Positions 1 through 5,713 are shown, numbered from the stretch's first letter. The stretch: 5,713 nucleotides of DNA from Fidelibacterota bacterium (GCA_030595455.1 JAUVDF010000084.1:1-5713), one strand, 5' to 3'. Translations and numbers: made by a program. The notes: a model not told the origin generated them from the letters alone.

Positions 1-1
1 G

Positions 2-778
2 TTAGCTTGCCCTGTGTACCAGTGTTGCAGCCGCCTGGCTACTGGGAAATATAATCATATCAGCAATTTGAACATGAGGTGGGCGAGTGGCTGCAAAAAG
101 GACAGCTTCAGCTATGTCATGTGCCATTAAAGCTTCCAAGCCTTTATAGACAGCATCAGCTTTTTCCTGATTGCCTTTAAATCGAACCATGCTGAATTCC
201 GTATCAACCAGCCCCGGTGATATTGCTGTCACCCGCATATCTGTTTCAACAACATCCATCCGCAGGCTTTGCGTAATGGCGTTAACAGCGTGCTTGCTCG
301 CACAATAGACGCTACCGCCCGGGTATGCTTCATGACCAGCAATGGATGAAATGTTTATCACATGCCCCTGATTGGCGGACACCATACCAGGGACGACTGC
401 CCTGATCAGGTTGAGAACCCCTTTAACATTGGTATCCAACATAGTGTCTACATCTGTCGCAGGTGTCTCATAGGCTTTATCTACACCGATCACGAGGCCG
501 GCATTATTTACCAGGATATCGATACCCTGGAAGTCTGCTGGTAAGTCTGATAATGCTTGATTTACTAATTCAGGGTTCCTGACGTCGAGAACCATTATAT
601 GCGACTGAGTTGAATATTGTTCTTCTAGCGACTTGGCTAAATCAATAAGTCTTTCCGCTCTACGGGCAGCTAGAATTAACTTTGCGCCGGCTTGAGCAAA
701 GCTTACTGCACATGCCTCACCAATGCCTGCGCTTGCGCCGGTAATTAACACGGTTTTATTCTTTAAGTCAGTCTGCAT
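2..778 (-). CDS. YdfG-like short-chain dehydrogenase/reductase (NADP-dependent)
   Basis: This is a complete 258-residue classical SDR oxidoreductase, expected to be a soluble cytoplasmic enzyme that interconverts a hydroxyl and a carbonyl group using NADP(H). Visible motifs are the cofactor-binding TGASAGIG (13-20), a basic RR pair (39-40) after strand 2 that favours NADP over NAD, NNAG (91-94), the tetrad Asn in DTN (117), the catalytic Ser (145), and YCASK with Tyr158 and Lys162. The segments IDILVNNAGL, RAVVPGM, PGLVDTEFS.VRFKG and the C-terminal VHR match the E. coli YdfG type. That enzyme is known to oxidise L-allo-threonine, serine and 3-hydroxypropionate and to reduce malonic semialdehyde. 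Family membership is firm; the substrate is inferred only by resemblance. The ATG lies inside the end of the symporter gene (11-nt overlap) and is preceded by AAGGGAG with a 7-nt spacer, so it is probably co-translated as the last visible gene of the operon. Confidence 0.92.
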   Translation of the reverse strand: MQTDLKNKTVLITGASAGIGEACAVSFAQAGAKLILAARRAERLIDLAKSLEEQYSTQSHIMVLDVRNPELVNQALSDLPADFQGIDILVNNAGLVIGVDKAYETPATDVDTMLDTNVKGVLNLIRAVVPGMVSANQGHVINISSIAGHEAYPGGSVYCASKHAVNAITQSLRMDVVETDMRVTAISPGLVDTEFSMVRFKGNQEKADAVYKGLEALMAHDIAEAVLFAATRPPHVQIADMIIFPSSQAAATLVHRAS

Positions 779-2153
779 GAGGCCACTCCCTTTTTGTACG
801 ATTTAACAGAATCAGAATCAACATGCTAGTGAGGAGCCCGGGGTAGAAGGGTTCTAACCCCATAAAATAACTCGAACTATCTACTTTTCCAAAAACCATC
901 CACAACAAAGATACCAGGGGTGGCAAAGTCAGGTTGAACAGTGCTGACTGCCTGCTCATGGGTCGTTTGTATATACTGAACAAGGTTGGCAACAATAGAG
1001 CTGGTATAGCAATAGTACCAAATGTATACCATAAATCTATGACCGAAGGCATCAGAATCGCCAGCAGTATTCCCAAAAGTAGCATGGCAAACATACCTAC
1101 TTTGATCAGCCTATTTTTTGATATTGCTGCAAAAGGCTGGAAAGTTGCTAAAATATCTTTCCCCAGCGTAATTCCAGAGATGAAGGCATTACTATCAAGG
1201 GTAGACATGACTGTTGCCAGTATACCGGCGAAAAACAGCCCCTGTAGTCCTATGGGCAACACTGAATTGCCAAGTGCGAGGAAGGCCTGGGCATAATTAG
1301 TACCAGCCGGCAGATATGAAAATGCATACAGTCCAGTAAAGGTGGTCATAAGGTCAAAGAAAAACCAGAATATGACTGCCATGATAATTCCGCGCTTGGC
1401 TGTATCAGCTGATCTGGTGGCATACACTCTCTGGTGAAAACCAGGGTCTACCAGCGTCCATGAGCCAATGAAAAACCACACAATGATATACCCGATACTG
1501 TTTCCGCCTGTTAAAGAGCGGTGGGATGAGGGCAAGGAGTGCCACAGTTCAAAGGGCGATTTGTAAGTGAAGGCCATCACCAGCAAGATTATGAAAAAGC
1601 CTAAAAACATCAGCAGGAACTGAATTTTATCTGTATTCACTACTGAGGCAAATCCACCTCTCATAATGTAGATCAAGGAAAATAAGGTGCCGGCAATAAT
1701 CCCAACCTGGAGTGTAAAGCCAAAAAAGAAATTCAAAAGCAAACCCAGGGTCAGGATATAGGGAGCAGGGCTAGCCAACAAAAGGACCCATACAGAGGCC
1801 AGACGCCCAGCGCCAACACCATAATCCTTGGCCAAGATTTCCGGTAGGGAGCTTACCTCAAGCTTTCTAGCACGCTTTGCCACAAAAAATGCAAAAGCGA
1901 TGCCAAATACATAGTAGGGTAGACCAAATATCACCCAGTTTGATAAACCATATTGCGTACTGAATTCGCTTACCCCAAGGATACCACCGTACCAGGTAGA
2001 GACTAAAGTCATTACAAAAGCGGGTAGTGATAATTTCCTACCAAGCAGCATGTAGTCAAGCGTACTTCCATCATTACGCTTGTAATAACCAATCATAAAG
2101 ATGGCCAATAAGTAGGTTATCAGAATACTGATATCAAGTAAATGTAGTTTCAT
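768..2153 (-). CDS. Sodium:solute symporter (SSS family), possible thiamine or precursor transporter
   Basis: This is a complete 461-residue inner-membrane protein with about 12-13 hydrophobic segments, spread from residues 5-24 to roughly 433-451, as expected for the LeuT-fold SSS family (PutP, SGLT). Diagnostic features are the GR(K)LSLPAF turn followed by the WYGG helix (54-57), the motif DPGFHQRVYA (236-245) followed by TAKRG (251-255), and the TM8 signature MSTLDSN (316-322). Ser317 and Thr318 align by pattern with the Na2-site Ser/Thr pair of PutP and vSGLT. It should use the Na+ gradient to import a small solute. The substrate cannot be read from the sequence. Its place 16 nt downstream of thiamine pyrophosphokinase suggests thiamine or a precursor such as HMP, as proposed for SSS-family ThiV proteins, but this is inference. 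There is no recognisable Shine-Dalgarno sequence before the ATG, so translation may depend on coupling to the upstream gene. Starting later would delete TM1, so the ATG at 2153 is kept. Confidence 0.93.
   Translation of the reverse strand: MKLHLLDISILITYLLAIFMIGYYKRNDGSTLDYMLLGRKLSLPAFVMTLVSTWYGGILGVSEFSTQYGLSNWVIFGLPYYVFGIAFAFFVAKRARKLEVSSLPEILAKDYGVGAGRLASVWVLLLASPAPYILTLGLLLNFFFGFTLQVGIIAGTLFSLIYIMRGGFASVVNTDKIQFLLMFLGFFIILLVMAFTYKSPFELWHSLPSSHRSLTGGNSIGYIIVWFFIGSWTLVDPGFHQRVYATRSADTAKRGIIMAVIFWFFFDLMTTFTGLYAFSYLPAGTNYAQAFLALGNSVLPIGLQGLFFAGILATVMSTLDSNAFISGITLGKDILATFQPFAAISKNRLIKVGMFAMLLLGILLAILMPSVIDLWYTFGTIAIPALLLPTLFSIYKRPMSRQSALFNLTLPPLVSLLWMVFGKVDSSSYFMGLEPFYPGLLTSMLILILLNRTKREWPHAD
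786..792 (-). promoter_or_regulatory. Ribosome binding site for the SDR gene
   Basis: Read on the minus strand this is AAGGGAG, 7 nt before the ATG at 778. It lies within the last codons of the symporter gene. It supports the SDR start and shows that the SDR can recruit ribosomes itself despite the overlap. Confidence 0.6.
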
Positions 2154-2169
2154 AGGTATAGCTAGTTAT

Positions 2170-2808
2170 CTACTGATACACAGCGATATAGAGGCATCCG
2201 GATTCTATCTTGAACTGTGGGTCAGCTACTAGTGCCCGATTGGACTGACTAATTATTTCAGAATCAGAATTGGCATTCGTTATTTCCCAGTTTAAACCCT
2301 TGGAATGCAGGCCCTTGAATTCTGAAACATGAATAATGCTTAGAACTGCATGTTGATTAATTCGAATGTCATCAGAATTAAATGGGGTAAGCCTGACCAG
2401 CTCTTCTAGCTTGTGATCTGTATGGGGAAGATGGTCATTTTTAATAATAACCTTAATCTGGGGATCAATGTTTGCGCACACTTTTAGATTATTGAGCAGA
2501 TGATCTGTACGACCACCAGTAGCTCCAAGCAGGGTTATCTGGGAAGGTTCAAAATGCTCAAACACATAGCTCAGCGCTTTTTGTAGATCAGTTGTGTTCT
2601 GGTTCAACTGCTTAAGCACTTTGACTTGATCAACAATATCATATTTAATTGAATCCAGATCGCCAATGACTAGATCAGGTGTAACTCCTAATTGATGAAA
2701 AATATTATAGCCACCATCAACGGCTATTGTCACGACAGCTTCAGCAATTTCATGCTTTAATAAATCTGAACCGGGTTTATCACCTGACAGAACTAGCAAT
2801 ACTTTCAC
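2170..2808 (-). CDS. thiN: Thiamine pyrophosphokinase (thiamine diphosphokinase)
   Basis: This is a complete 212-residue cytoplasmic enzyme that transfers pyrophosphate from ATP to thiamine to give thiamine diphosphate, used for salvage of imported thiamine. Family motifs appear in order: SGD near the N-terminus, DGG (31-33), GDLDS (49-53, Mg2+-binding acidic residues), a QNTTD version of the (K/Q)DxTD motif (70-74), and GATGGRTDH (95-103). A C-terminal beta-rich thiamine-binding domain follows, with GLNWEI (171-176) and the SQSN region (187-190). Length is typical of bacterial TPKs. The start is GTG at 2808, supported by TAGAGGT just upstream and by the N-terminal strand MKVLLVLSGD matching the family start. 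It lies 9 nt after the nucleoside kinase stop and 16 nt before the symporter. The one oddity is Asn71, where the motif normally has Asp. Family assignment is confident from the motifs. Confidence 0.93.
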   Translation of the reverse strand: MKVLLVLSGDKPGSDLLKHEIAEAVVTIAVDGGYNIFHQLGVTPDLVIGDLDSIKYDIVDQVKVLKQLNQNTTDLQKALSYVFEHFEPSQITLLGATGGRTDHLLNNLKVCANIDPQIKVIIKNDHLPHTDHKLEELVRLTPFNSDDIRINQHAVLSIIHVSEFKGLHSKGLNWEITNANSDSEIISQSNRALVADPQFKIESGCLYIAVYQ

Positions 2809-2813
2809 GATTT

Positions 2814-2820
2814 ACCTCTA
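2814..2820 (-). promoter_or_regulatory. Ribosome binding site deciding the GTG start of thiN
   Basis: On the minus strand this reads TAGAGGT; its AGAGG core sits 6 nt before the GTG at 2808. It includes the TAG stop of the kinase gene, so termination of one gene and initiation of the next happen at the same spot. No in-frame ATG nearby preserves the conserved first beta strand, which makes GTG the best start. Confidence 0.6.
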
Positions 2821-4239
2821 ATATTTAAAATAGCTTTTTCCAATAAATTCCCGAAGGATTGAGGTCCCCGGCACGTGTCGGTCTGGAATAGTGTGAAATA
2901 GTGAGAGCAAGGTTATCAAGCGATCACGAACTGTATTTTTAGATGCCTTGCGTAATAGGGGCAATGCATAGCGCTTCAGGATAGAAAGCTCATAGATTAG
3001 AGCAGAGTTAAACATGATATCTGCCTGTTCCTGATAGGGGAATATGTTCCTCAGCTCGCCATGTCTCACAGAGTTCCAGCGCCCAATCGTATCATCTGCG
3101 CTATAACCTCTGTAACGATTATCCCTGACAATTCTACGGATAAGACGCCCATCTGATGTGGAGACAGGATGGGTATTATCGATGTTAAGTTGTGTTAAGG
3201 CACTGATATAGACCCGATAATAGCTTCCGTCAGGCAGGCCGTCATGAATTAATGGGTTCAATCCGTGAATACCCTCAAAGATCAGAACCTCATTATTTTC
3301 GAGGTGAAGATGATTGTCTAAAATCTGGGACTTGCCGTTAACAAAGTCATACTCCCGTCTTTTTATCGGATTCCCGGATACCAATTGCTGAATATCATAT
3401 CTCAAACTGACCATGTCCAAACAATCAACATTCTCAAAATCCAAGGTTCCATCAGACTGCGGTGTAATCTTATCGCGATCAAGAAAATAATTATCCATGG
3501 AGAGATATCTTGATCTGATTCCGTTTACAGCCAGGTGAATCCCAAGTCGTTTTGTGAAGGTAGTTTTACCAGAAGATGAGGGTCCCGCTACAAAGATAAC
3601 TTTTGTGTTGGTGTGTTTGAGAACTTCATCAGCTACAGCTGCCACCCGTTTTTCATGTAGCCCTTCAGCTACCCAGATTAATTGTTTGAAGCCCAGCTCT
3701 ACAATCTGTTTATTGAGGTCTGGAATAGAGGACACATTTAATATTCGACCCCACTTCTCATGCTCTTTCATCATTTGAAATAGTTTTGGAGCATCGACGA
3801 AATCCTGTATTTCGCTGCCATTCTCACCAATTCTAAGCAAGAATCCGCGATCATAAGGCACCAGACTGTAGTCTGGCAGATCTGATAAGTCTAAATTAGT
3901 GAATTCATAAGAAGCTGAGATATGTTTATCCAGTATAAGAACAGGGGGACGGGAGGTCCGTATTCTTGGTGTCAGCAGGTGTTTCCAGTCATCTGGTTTA
4001 GCTTTACGGAACTTTATTCGCTTATGATCGAGCTGCAATTTGGACATACGCTCTTTGATGCGATTTAATTCGGTGGATGAGATACCCTTCTGCTCCTTGA
4101 GGACGCAGTAATATCCATCACCTAATGAATGATCAATTATAAGGGTCTTTTTATCTTCATAAACACAGCGAATAGCTGCAGACAGTAAGAAGATGACTGC
4201 CCGGGTCTTATGGCGATAGGTCTCGAATTGATTACTCAT
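2818..4239 (-). CDS. Uridine-kinase/phosphoribulokinase-family nucleoside kinase with ThrRS-like N-terminal domain
   Basis: This is a complete 473-residue P-loop kinase of the long bacterial uridine-kinase-like type. Residues about 8-90 resemble the second additional domain of threonyl-tRNA synthetase; HSLGDGYYC (37-45) recalls the synthetase HS..DGFYY segment. A linker region (about 100-190) contains YDRGFLLRI and PKLF...EKWG. The PRK/uridine kinase domain starts near 213, with Walker A GPSSSGKT (219-226), the acceptor-site MDNYF (248-252), YDF (297-299), Walker-B-like LIFEGIHGLNP (319-329), and the Arg-rich DGRLIRRIVRD (363-373). The end, SILREFIGKS, is characteristic of the family. It probably phosphorylates a nucleoside using NTP; the exact substrate is not readable. 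Related long proteins (about 550 residues) usually begin with a TGS domain, which is absent here. Its ATG overlaps the parvulin stop as ATGA and has only a weak GGTGAG in front, indicating translational coupling. Confidence 0.88.
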   Translation of the reverse strand: MSNQFETYRHKTRAVIFLLSAAIRCVYEDKKTLIIDHSLGDGYYCVLKEQKGISSTELNRIKERMSKLQLDHKRIKFRKAKPDDWKHLLTPRIRTSRPPVLILDKHISASYEFTNLDLSDLPDYSLVPYDRGFLLRIGENGSEIQDFVDAPKLFQMMKEHEKWGRILNVSSIPDLNKQIVELGFKQLIWVAEGLHEKRVAAVADEVLKHTNTKVIFVAGPSSSGKTTFTKRLGIHLAVNGIRSRYLSMDNYFLDRDKITPQSDGTLDFENVDCLDMVSLRYDIQQLVSGNPIKRREYDFVNGKSQILDNHLHLENNEVLIFEGIHGLNPLIHDGLPDGSYYRVYISALTQLNIDNTHPVSTSDGRLIRRIVRDNRYRGYSADDTIGRWNSVRHGELRNIFPYQEQADIMFNSALIYELSILKRYALPLLRKASKNTVRDRLITLLSLFHTIPDRHVPGTSILREFIGKSYFKY

Positions 4240-4511
4240 CGCTCACCAGTTTTCTTAATAATATGGTATCCAAATTGAGTTTTAACTGGTTTGGATGGAC
4301 GATTCCGTGACATCTTTTGGACGGCTACTTCAAATGGTTTAACCATCTGACCAGTACCAAACCAACCAAGATCACCACCTTTTGACTTACTGGGGCAAGT
4401 AGAATACTCTTTTGCCAGTTGTTCAAACTTTGCGCCTTTGCTTAAAAGCTTGGATATCTCTTGAGCTAGATTTCTGTTTTTAACTAATATATGACTGGCA
4501 CGCCACTCCAT
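4236..4511 (-). CDS. ppiC: Single-domain parvulin peptidyl-prolyl cis-trans isomerase (PpiC-like)
   Basis: This is a complete 91-residue protein consisting of one parvulin domain, nearly the same length as E. coli PpiC (Par10, 93 residues). It should catalyse cis-trans isomerisation of X-Pro bonds. It has no signal peptide or membrane segment, so it is cytoplasmic, unlike SurA or PrsA. Active-site residues visible by pattern are His7 in SHILVK, Cys39 in the STCPS motif, Met56 and Phe60 in GQMVKPFE, and Phe80 and His83 in the C-terminal QFGYHIIK (79-86). The GGDLGWF loop (45-51) is also conserved. The ATG at 4511 has a strong AAGGAG 5 nt upstream. It is the first gene of the minus-strand cluster, and its TGA overlaps the next gene's ATG, so its expression is tied to the kinase. 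Family identity is very secure; client proteins are unknown. Confidence 0.95.
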   Translation of the reverse strand: MEWRASHILVKNRNLAQEISKLLSKGAKFEQLAKEYSTCPSKSKGGDLGWFGTGQMVKPFEVAVQKMSRNRPSKPVKTQFGYHIIKKTGER

Positions 4512-4516
4512 TACTG

Positions 4517-4522
4517 CTCCTT
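4517..4522 (-). promoter_or_regulatory. Strong Shine-Dalgarno site of the first operon gene
   Basis: The minus strand reads AAGGAG, 5 nt before the ATG at 4511. It is the best ribosome binding site of the cluster and fixes the parvulin start. Confidence 0.7.
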
Positions 4523-4547
4523 AAAACCCTATTCAGATTGGGTCACG

Positions 4548-4575
4548 AAGATAGCTTATCCAACTCCTGAATCAA
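4548..4575 (-). promoter_or_regulatory. Weak candidate promoter for the minus-strand operon
   Basis: On the minus strand, TTGATT (4575-4570) and TATCTT (4553-4548) are separated by 16 nt. Each matches four of six positions of the sigma-70 -35 and -10 consensus. A start near 4541 would leave a leader of about 30 nt before the parvulin ATG. The match is poor enough to occur by chance in AT-rich DNA; position just upstream of the operon is the main support. Confidence 0.28.
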
Positions 4576-4621
4576 GGAAACCATGTTTGCTTAACGGAAA
4601 TAAGACCTCGATGTTTTCAAA

Positions 4622-4639
4622 CTGTCTGTCAGCAGACAG
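4622..4639. repeat. Perfect 7-bp inverted repeat in the divergent intergenic region
   Basis: CTGTCTG (4622-4628) and CAGACAG (4633-4639) are exact reverse complements separated by TCAG. Neither side is followed by a run of T on the corresponding transcript, so it is not a convincing intrinsic terminator. Its position between two divergent genes fits an operator for a dimeric regulator, or a hairpin in an untranslated leader. No regulator can be named. Confidence 0.5.
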
Positions 4640-4657
4640 CAGGCCCTATTGATTAAC

Positions 4658-4685
4658 ATTAGTATTAGCTCGTAATTAGCAATTA
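4658..4685 (+). repeat. ATTAG direct repeats upstream of the lipoprotein gene
   Basis: ATTAG occurs at 4658-4662, 4664-4668 and 4675-4679, followed by a partial ATTA at 4682-4685. The two copies extended to ATTAGC (4664 and 4675) are 11 bp apart, about one helical turn. The last part also forms the small palindrome TAATT-AGC-AATTA (4673-4685). This may be a binding site or part of the promoter; no good -10/-35 pair is visible here. Chance repetition in AT-rich DNA remains possible. Confidence 0.3.
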
Positions 4686-4687
4686 AT

Positions 4688-4692
4688 GGAGA
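4688..4692 (+). promoter_or_regulatory. Ribosome binding site of the DUF3179 lipoprotein gene
   Basis: GGAGA lies 5 nt before the ATG at 4698. It supports this start, which also gives a proper lipoprotein signal peptide directly at the N-terminus. Confidence 0.6.
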
Positions 4693-4697
4693 AAATC

Positions 4698-5713
4698 ATG
4701 CGCTTGATAACCCTTATTACCCTTATATCATTATTATTTAGCTGCCAGGAAAACGATCTCACTGGTGTCGACCAAGATTTGACCTGGACTATCGACACGG
4801 AGTACATGCGTCAGGGATGTTATTCCGGACGTGACTGTATACCAAGTCTGGAAAACCCCAGTAGATCGAGTGCAGATGGGACTGGTATAACATTTCTAGC
4901 TGACAATGATCTGGTTGTGGGTGTTTGGAACGGTACAAATCATGTTGCCTATCCTCATTCAGTACTGGATTGGCACGAGATCGTAAACGAAGATGGTTAT
5001 ACCATATCATATTGCCCACTGACCGGTAGTGCTATTCATATCGCAGGTGATGGTGACTATGGCGTATCAGGACTGCTTTATAATAGTAACCTGATCATGT
5101 ATGATCGAGACACGGAGAGCTTCTGGCCTCAGATGCTTTTGAATTCAGCTGCTGGCACCCGCTCTGGAAGTGAGCTACATTTGAATAGTGTGGTTGAGAC
5201 AACCTGGGGAAATTGGAAAAAGCTCTTTCCAGGCACTCAGGTAATCAATTCAAATACAGGCTTTTCAAGAGATTACTTTAAATATCCCTATGGCTCATAT
5301 AAAACCTGCAACTCTATCAGCTGTGGTGACTATATATATTTCCCTGTTGCGAATAGTGATGAAAGACTGAAAGCCAAAGCCAGGGTCTTAACCATCATCA
5401 ATGGTGATTCAGTCAAAGCCTTAAATATCACTGCCTTTTCAACTCCAACGGTTGTAGATGTGGATATTAACGGTTTACAGCACGTTGCTATTATTTCAGG
5501 CAACGATAATATTGCAGTCGCCTTTCAAACCGTTCGCAATATCACAATTGAAAGCTGGAACATAGCGGGTGGAGAAATTATTCTAAAAGAAGCTGGTTCT
5601 GAGAATCGCTGGGATATAACCGGTCAAAACCTGGCAGATGCCAGCGCATCAGCTCGACTCAAGGCTGCTAATGGCTATATCGCTTTTTGGTTCTCTGTAG
5701 CTGCCTTCTTCCC
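4698..5713 (+). CDS. DUF3179-family secreted lipoprotein (3' end outside window)
   Basis: An open frame of 338 codons with no stop runs off the right edge, so the protein is C-terminally incomplete here. It begins MRLITLITLISLLFSC: one Arg, a hydrophobic stretch and a lipobox LFSC with Cys16 as the expected lipidation site, so the mature protein is probably a membrane-anchored lipoprotein. The rest carries the hallmarks of DUF3179, a family of unknown function: IPSLENP (48-54), LVVGVWNG (72-79), VAYP...LDWHEIVN (83-97), YCPLTGSA (105-112), GVSGLLYNSNLIMYDR.TESFW (122-143), AGT (152-154), TTW..WK.LFP (168-178), YFKYPYGSYKT (193-203), YFPV...DERL (214-224) and FWFSVAAFFP at the end of the window. 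The YCPL cysteine and neighbouring His93 are family-typical. Two additional cysteine pairs (41/47 and 204/209) stand out. It is divergent from the minus-strand operon and shares only its upstream region. Confidence 0.9.
   Translation, partial: MRLITLITLISLLFSCQENDLTGVDQDLTWTIDTEYMRQGCYSGRDCIPSLENPSRSSADGTGITFLADNDLVVGVWNGTNHVAYPHSVLDWHEIVNEDGYTISYCPLTGSAIHIAGDGDYGVSGLLYNSNLIMYDRDTESFWPQMLLNSAAGTRSGSELHLNSVVETTWGNWKKLFPGTQVINSNTGFSRDYFKYPYGSYKTCNSISCGDYIYFPVANSDERLKAKARVLTIINGDSVKALNITAFSTPTVVDVDINGLQHVAIISGNDNIAVAFQTVRNITIESWNIAGGEIILKEAGSENRWDITGQNLADASASARLKAANGYIAFWFSVAAFF

Noticed and set aside
362..544. Open reading frame of 60 codons on the plus strand
   Set aside because: It is antisense to the catalytic core of the SDR gene, a shadow of the real coding frame.
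934..1296. Open reading frame of 120 codons on the plus strand
   Set aside because: It is antisense to the conserved TM8-TM12 region of the symporter and has no domain resemblance.
3554..3778. Open reading frame of 74 codons on the plus strand
   Set aside because: It is antisense to the Walker A region of the kinase, with no independent support.
4622..4639. LexA/SOS box (CTGT...ACAG)
   Set aside because: The outer CTGT and ACAG are separated by 10 nt rather than the 8 nt of the gammaproteobacterial site, and other registers do not give the right spacing. The flanking genes are not DNA-repair genes.
4622..4650. Rho-independent terminator
   Set aside because: The stem is only 7 bp and is not followed by a T-run in either direction. 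It also lies upstream of both genes, where a terminator of neither operon is expected.
4512..4697. TPP riboswitch upstream of the operon containing thiN
   Set aside because: The conserved CTGAGA element and its partner segments were not found on the minus strand here, and the leader before the parvulin gene appears too short if the candidate promoter is right.
4789..5019. Open reading frame of 76 codons on the minus strand
   Set aside because: It lies antisense inside the DUF3179 gene, whose translation matches family motifs throughout. The antisense product shows no recognisable domain.

Overview
The window holds a tightly packed five-gene cluster on the minus strand. It is transcribed from about 4550 leftward to position 2. 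A single divergent plus-strand gene starts at 4698 and runs off the right edge. Base composition is moderately AT-rich. I see no tRNA, rRNA, CRISPR array, insertion sequence or phage gene. The gene set suggests a free-living, probably marine, Gram-negative bacterium: a DUF3179 lipoprotein with an FSC lipobox, a uridine-kinase-like protein with a threonyl-tRNA-synthetase-type N-terminal domain, and a sodium:solute symporter beside thiamine pyrophosphokinase. A member of the FCB superphylum or a relative (for example Marinimicrobia) would fit, but this is an inference from protein style and not a firm placement. The YdfG-like and PpiC-like proteins also resemble gammaproteobacterial homologues.

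Minus strand, in order of transcription: (1) a minimal single-domain parvulin prolyl isomerase (4511-4236); (2) a PRK/uridine-kinase-family nucleoside kinase (4239-2818), joined to gene 1 by an ATGA stop/start overlap; (3) thiamine pyrophosphokinase with a GTG start (2808-2170), 9 nt downstream; (4) an SSS-family sodium:solute symporter (2153-768), 16 nt downstream; (5) a YdfG-like short-chain dehydrogenase (778-2), overlapping gene 4 by 11 nt. The spacing says operon. The clearest functional link is between genes 3 and 4: a Na+-coupled carrier next to the enzyme that makes ThDP from thiamine, which makes thiamine or a precursor a candidate substrate. No TPP riboswitch motif is visible.

The 186-nt divergent intergenic region (4512-4697) contains a perfect 7-bp inverted repeat with a 4-nt loop, a set of ATTAG direct repeats just upstream of the plus-strand gene, and a weak candidate promoter for the minus-strand operon.

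Plus strand: from 4698 to the window end there is an open reading frame of 338 codons with no stop. It encodes a secreted lipoprotein of the DUF3179 family, whose function is unknown. It has two extra closely spaced cysteine pairs and two related halves, and is the least understood item here.
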